Below the pieces are notes generated by a model, which was not told the DNA's origin, searched no databases, and worked only from the letters and a program-made list of their open reading frames with translations. The position numbers and the translations under genes were made by a program. Positions 61,081-64,000 of a DNA stretch of 64,000 nucleotides are shown piece after piece; positions within the stretch are counted from its first letter, which is position 1; every line of letters starts with the position of its first letter. This DNA comes from Serratia odorifera (GTDB lineage: Bacteria > Pseudomonadota > Gammaproteobacteria > Enterobacterales > Enterobacteriaceae): the NCBI RefSeq assembly GCF_900635445.1, contig NZ_LR134117.1, forward strand, positions 2,666,001 to 2,730,000, given 5' to 3'.

Positions 61081-61357
61081 GATACGCGTAGAGGTGGTGT
61101 ATGCACTACCGGAACGGCAGTATCTGCGACAGGTTACGTTAGACGCCGGCAGCAGCGTTGAGCAGGCCATTGTGGCGTCCGGCCTGTTGGAATTACGTAA
61201 AGATATCGATTTGCACAGCAACAAGCTGGGAATTTACAGCCGGCCGGCAAAATTGGCCGATGTGCTTAACGACGGCGACCGGGTTGAAATCTACCGGCCT
61301 TTGATTGCCGATCCCAAAGAACTGCGCCGGCAACGGGCAGAGAAAGCAAAAAAATAA
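61073..61357 (+). CDS. ratB: RnfH-family ubiquitin-like protein RatB
   Basis: 94 residues from GTG at 61073 (VSEIRVEVVYALPERQYL). Beta-grasp RnfH protein with GIYSRPAKLADVLNDGDRVEIYRPLIADPKELRRQRAEKA. Translationally coupled to ratA. Role uncertain despite the RatAB name. Ends in a perfect hairpin terminator. Confidence 0.94.
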   Translation: MSEIRVEVVYALPERQYLRQVTLDAGSSVEQAIVASGLLELRKDIDLHSNKLGIYSRPAKLADVLNDGDRVEIYRPLIADPKELRRQRAEKAKK

Positions 61358-61378
61358 GGCGCTCCAGGCGCCTTATTT
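61352..61378. terminator. Bidirectional terminator ratB/bamE
   Basis: AAATAAGGCGC and GCGCCTTATTT, an 11-base perfect stem with a five-base loop that includes the ratB stop codon. Confidence 0.85.
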
Positions 61379-61476
61379 CTTACCAAAACCCCATTAACCG
61401 CTGTTCCGAGTTGCAGCCTGCCACTGTCATGCAAGGGATGGAGCTTCTCGCATGGGCCGGAAAAGGGCCGTGCTGA

Positions 61477-61815
61477 TTATTTGGTCAGCGCCGGCTTGTT
61501 CTGGATATCGGTCAGTACGCCTGCGCTGTCAAAGGTCAGCGTCAGCGTTTGCTGCGTGATCTTTTCATGGCCAGGCTGCTGGCGGAACACGTAGAACCAG
61601 GTCTGGGTTCCGAAAGGATCTTGCAGCATCGGGGTTCCGAGAGTGTAAGCGACTTGCTGCTGGGTCATACCCTTGTGGATTTTTGCCACGTCCGTTGCCG
61701 TCAGGTAATTGCCCTGATTGATGTCGGGGCGGTAAACCACTTTTTCAAAAGTAGAACAGCCTGCGGTCAGCATCACAAGAGCCACAGCGGCAGCAGTCAG
61801 CATTTTACAGCGCAT
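61477..61815 (-). CDS. bamE: Outer-membrane assembly lipoprotein BamE
   Basis: 112-residue lipoprotein of the Bam complex, binds phosphatidylglycerol and BamD. Start ATG at 61815 (MRCKMLTAAAVALV); lipobox LTAGC with Cys20. The core VVYRPDINQGNYLT, GMTQQQVAYTLGTP and FYVFRQQPGHE is highly conserved. Stands between recN and ratB, convergent with ratB. Confidence 0.96.
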   Translation of the reverse strand: MRCKMLTAAAVALVMLTAGCSTFEKVVYRPDINQGNYLTATDVAKIHKGMTQQQVAYTLGTPMLQDPFGTQTWFYVFRQQPGHEKITQQTLTLTFDSAGVLTDIQNKPALTK

Positions 61816-61983
61816 AGTAATCACATTCCTTTAGGGCATAGGATGCCGATGATAATAGACCTTGCAGCAGTTGGAAACCGGAAATCTACCGGTTACTCCT
61901 TCATCTTTCACGTTGTTGCATTGAAATCGTCCGGGTTGCAGCGCTAAAGTCAGACCGCAGGAATGCAAAAAAGTTGGGCTTTT

Positions 61984-63645
61984 TTATGCCGCGAGCAGCT
62001 CCTTGGCGTTGGCCAACGTATTTTTTGTTACTTCGCTGCCGCCAAGCAGTCGCGCCAACTCTTGCAGACGGGCGCGTTTGTCCAGCGGCGACATCTGCGT
62101 TTCGGTTTCCGTGCCGTCGGTTTGCTTGCTGACAAAGAAGTGCTGATGACCACAACCGGCCACCTGCGGCAGGTGGGTCACGCACATAACCTGGGTGGAT
62201 TCGCCCAGTTGACGCAGCAAACGCCCGACGATGGCCGCCGTTGGGCCGCTGATACCGACATCCACTTCATCGAAAATCAGCGCCGGGGTTTCCATTTTGC
62301 GCGCGGTAATCACCTGAATTGCCAGGGCGATGCGAGAAAGCTCGCCGCCGGAAGCAACTTTGGCCAGCGCCTGCATCGGTTGCCCCGGGTTAGTGGACAC
62401 ACGGAACTCAACGCGGCTGGCGCCTTCGACGCCCAGGTGTTCCGGTTCAAAGTGTACGTCGATGCAAAACTGACCGTGCGGCATCGACAGTGCATGCATG
62501 CTTTCGGTAATCAGGTGAGTCAGTTCGTCGGCATACTGCTGACGCTTTTGATGCAGCTGTTGCGCCAACGCCAGCGCGTGCTGGTGATGCAGCGAAACGG
62601 CCTCGCTCAGATGCTGTTGATCGCTTTCCTGTTGCGAAAGTTGCTGCTGTTCATCCAGCAGTTGCTGATGCAGCAACGGCAGTTCCTCCGGCGCGACATG
62701 GTGCTTGCGCGCCAGACTGATTTGCCGCGAAATGCGTTGTTCCAGCTCGTGCAGCCGATTGGGATCGAGATCCATCCGCTCGGCGTAATGACGCAGTTCG
62801 TCGCTGGCCTCGCTGATCTGGATCGACGCTTCTTCCAGCATGTCGAGCAGGCTGGAAAGCCTGTCGTCCATGCCGATCAGCTCCACCAGCAGCTGCTTGG
62901 AACTGTACAACTGGCTGAGCATGTTGTGCTCGTCATCATCGGCCAGCAATTGCAGCGCGTGCTGGCTGAGGGTCAAGAGTTGGCCGCTGTTCGCCAGACG
63001 TTTGTATTCTGCGTCGATCTGCTCGAATTCGCCGCTCTGCGGTGCGAACTCGTTGAGCTCTTTCAATTGGTATTGCAGCAGTTGCCGGCGCGCGTCACGT
63101 TCGATGGACTGTTGTTGATGATGCGCCAGCTCACGACAGCTTTGGTGCCATTGCTGATAAGCATGACGCATGGCCAGCAGCAGCGTGGGTTCGCCGACGT
63201 AGGCATCAAGCAGGGATTTTTGGTGTTCAGGTTTTAGCAACAGTTGATGCGCATGCTGGCCATGGATCTGGATGAGACGCTGGCCGAGTTCGCGCAGTTG
63301 CGACAGGGGCACCGAGATGCCGTTGATAAAGCCGCGCGAACGGCCGTCGGTACCGATAACCCGCCGCAGCAGGCATTCGTCGTTATTGTCCAGATGGTTT
63401 TGTTCTAGCCATTCACGGGCGGAAGGGGTATCTGCCAGCGAGAAGCGGGCACACAGATCGGCGCGGGAGGCTCCCTGCCGCACGGCATTGCCGTCGGCGC
63501 GGCTGCCGAGGCACAGGCCCAGTGCATCAATGGCAATTGACTTACCGGCACCGGTTTCACCGGTAATCGCCGTCATACCCGGTTGAAAGTCGATTTCCAA
63601 CTCACGAACGATAGCAAAATTGTTGATGGTTAATTGCGCCAGCAT
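61984..63645 (-). CDS. recN: DNA repair protein RecN
   Basis: SMC-like ATPase for double-strand break repair. Start ATG at 63645 (MLAQLTINNFAIVRELEID) gives 553 residues; the longer frame to 63669 enters the LexA boxes. Walker A GETGAGKS at 29-36, long coiled coils (about 160-360), signature VASGGELSRIALA and Walker B ALIFDEVDVGISG. The C-terminus ends AKELLAA, like the ClpXP degradation tag of E. coli RecN. Two LexA boxes precede it. Confidence 0.97.
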   Translation of the reverse strand: MLAQLTINNFAIVRELEIDFQPGMTAITGETGAGKSIAIDALGLCLGSRADGNAVRQGASRADLCARFSLADTPSAREWLEQNHLDNNDECLLRRVIGTDGRSRGFINGISVPLSQLRELGQRLIQIHGQHAHQLLLKPEHQKSLLDAYVGEPTLLLAMRHAYQQWHQSCRELAHHQQQSIERDARRQLLQYQLKELNEFAPQSGEFEQIDAEYKRLANSGQLLTLSQHALQLLADDDEHNMLSQLYSSKQLLVELIGMDDRLSSLLDMLEEASIQISEASDELRHYAERMDLDPNRLHELEQRISRQISLARKHHVAPEELPLLHQQLLDEQQQLSQQESDQQHLSEAVSLHHQHALALAQQLHQKRQQYADELTHLITESMHALSMPHGQFCIDVHFEPEHLGVEGASRVEFRVSTNPGQPMQALAKVASGGELSRIALAIQVITARKMETPALIFDEVDVGISGPTAAIVGRLLRQLGESTQVMCVTHLPQVAGCGHQHFFVSKQTDGTETETQMSPLDKRARLQELARLLGGSEVTKNTLANAKELLAA

Positions 63646-63671
63646 GAGAACCTTCCTGTGCATAAACACAT

Positions 63672-63713
63672 AACTGTAGTTTCATACAGTATAAACTGGT
63701 TTTATATACAGTA
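63672..63713 (-). promoter_or_regulatory. Two LexA (SOS) boxes upstream of recN
   Basis: 63672-63691 and 63694-63713 both fit CTG-N10-CAG with the flanks TACTGTATG...ACAGTT and TACTGTATA...CCAGTT on the minus strand. Two adjacent boxes are also the rule at recN in E. coli, giving tight repression and strong SOS induction. Confidence 0.93.
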
Positions 63714-63731
63714 AAGTGGCTGGCGTAAATT

Positions 63732-64000
63732 TTAGAACAATTTTTTTGACCACCCGAGCTTTGTGCTTAACGTATTGAAATAGCTGTAGTCCTTTGGGTG
63801 AATAAGATTCAGGTGATAATCACTGCGGCGTATCAGTACTTCTTCGCCTTCCTGAATCGGCAGCGCTATCTGGCTGTCGCAGCTGATTTCCAGATCGCTG
63901 CTGATATGGGAAAACTTCAGCCGAATGGTACTGTCGCCATTGATCACCAACGGGCGGGCAGACAGGGTGTGCGGGAACATCGGCACCAGGGCGATCGCTT
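63732..64000 (-). CDS. nadK: NAD kinase, C-terminal part (cut by window end)
   Basis: Phosphorylates NAD+ to NADP+. Only the last 89 codons or so are inside the window: FPHTLSARPLVINGDSTIRL is the NadK substrate-site block and the end LSTKLGWSKKLF is typical. recN follows on the same strand behind its own SOS promoter, as in E. coli. Confidence 0.93.
   Translation of the reverse strand, partial: AIALVPMFPHTLSARPLVINGDSTIRLKFSHISSDLEISCDSQIALPIQEGEEVLIRRSDYHLNLIHPKDYSYFNTLSTKLGWSKKLF

Noticed and set aside
61963..63237. 424-codon plus-strand open frame opposite recN
   Set aside because: It is antisense to the well-supported recN gene and its translation is Gln/Leu/Arg-rich shadow sequence without domains.

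Overview
The window looks like the chromosome of a Serratia-type enterobacterium (Yersiniaceae). This rests on gene content and order: yfiM-pssA-pat-yfiP-trxC-yfiF, mprA-emr-ygaH-ygaZ, proVWX, nrdHIEF, ygaM, asr, ygaC and ssrA-smpB-ratA-ratB-bamE-recN-nadK all match E. coli K-12 relatives closely, but with Serratia-like rearrangements and a GC-rich base use. No species name can be proved from the sequence alone.

Layout. 1-7.4 kb: core genes for phospholipid synthesis (pssA), protein acetylation (pat), tRNA acp3U modification (yfiP, carrying a one-base frameshift), thioredoxin 2 and a SpoU-family RNA methyltransferase. 7.5-14.8 kb: the mprA-controlled EmrCAB tripartite efflux operon, the YgaZH amino-acid exporter and an MFS pump with a divergent LysR gene. 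15.8-20.4 kb: the osmoprotectant importer ProVW with two tandem, diverged ProX binding proteins. 20.7-24.7 kb: a CitA/CitB-type two-component system divergent from a 2-hydroxycarboxylate transporter. 24.8-26.5 kb: a LysR/SDR pair. 26.6-30.5 kb: class Ib ribonucleotide reductase nrdHIEF behind a pair of NrdR boxes. 30.6-45.2 kb: small metabolic, stress and regulatory genes, including asr with a RstA-like box, a perfect 23-bp palindrome between a LysR gene and an exporter, a 176-bp tandem duplication of the end of a membrane AraC regulator, and two 22-24 residue lipoproteins.

45.25-59.6 kb is a decayed genomic island at the 3' end of ssrA. An imperfect copy of the ssrA 3' end lies at 45.25 kb and a P4-type integrase abuts ssrA. 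From ssrA inward it carries integrase, a SIR2 gene and a HerA ATPase gene (a SIR2-HerA anti-phage module), a stretch resembling the P2/P4 cos/delta region, an Ogr/Delta zinc-finger activator, a three-level nest of insertion sequences, the tail of a polymorphic-toxin-like protein with a DUF1493 gene, and broken metabolic genes (CynX-type transporter, LysR regulator, amidohydrolase, SMP-30 lactonase). The defence module sits where P4-like satellites are known to carry antiviral cargo. herA is split by one missing base at an A AAA AAC heptamer in the correct phase for -1 ribosomal frameshifting, so it may be a real two-product gene, a dead gene or a base-call error.

59.6-64 kb returns to core genes: tmRNA with SmpB for ribosome rescue, RatA/RatB, BamE, SOS-controlled RecN and the 3' part of nadK.

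Several otherwise intact genes (yfiP, an alpha/beta hydrolase, a LysR regulator, herA) each lack one base in an A or G run. Either these are recent lesions or the assembly has homopolymer errors; raw reads would decide.
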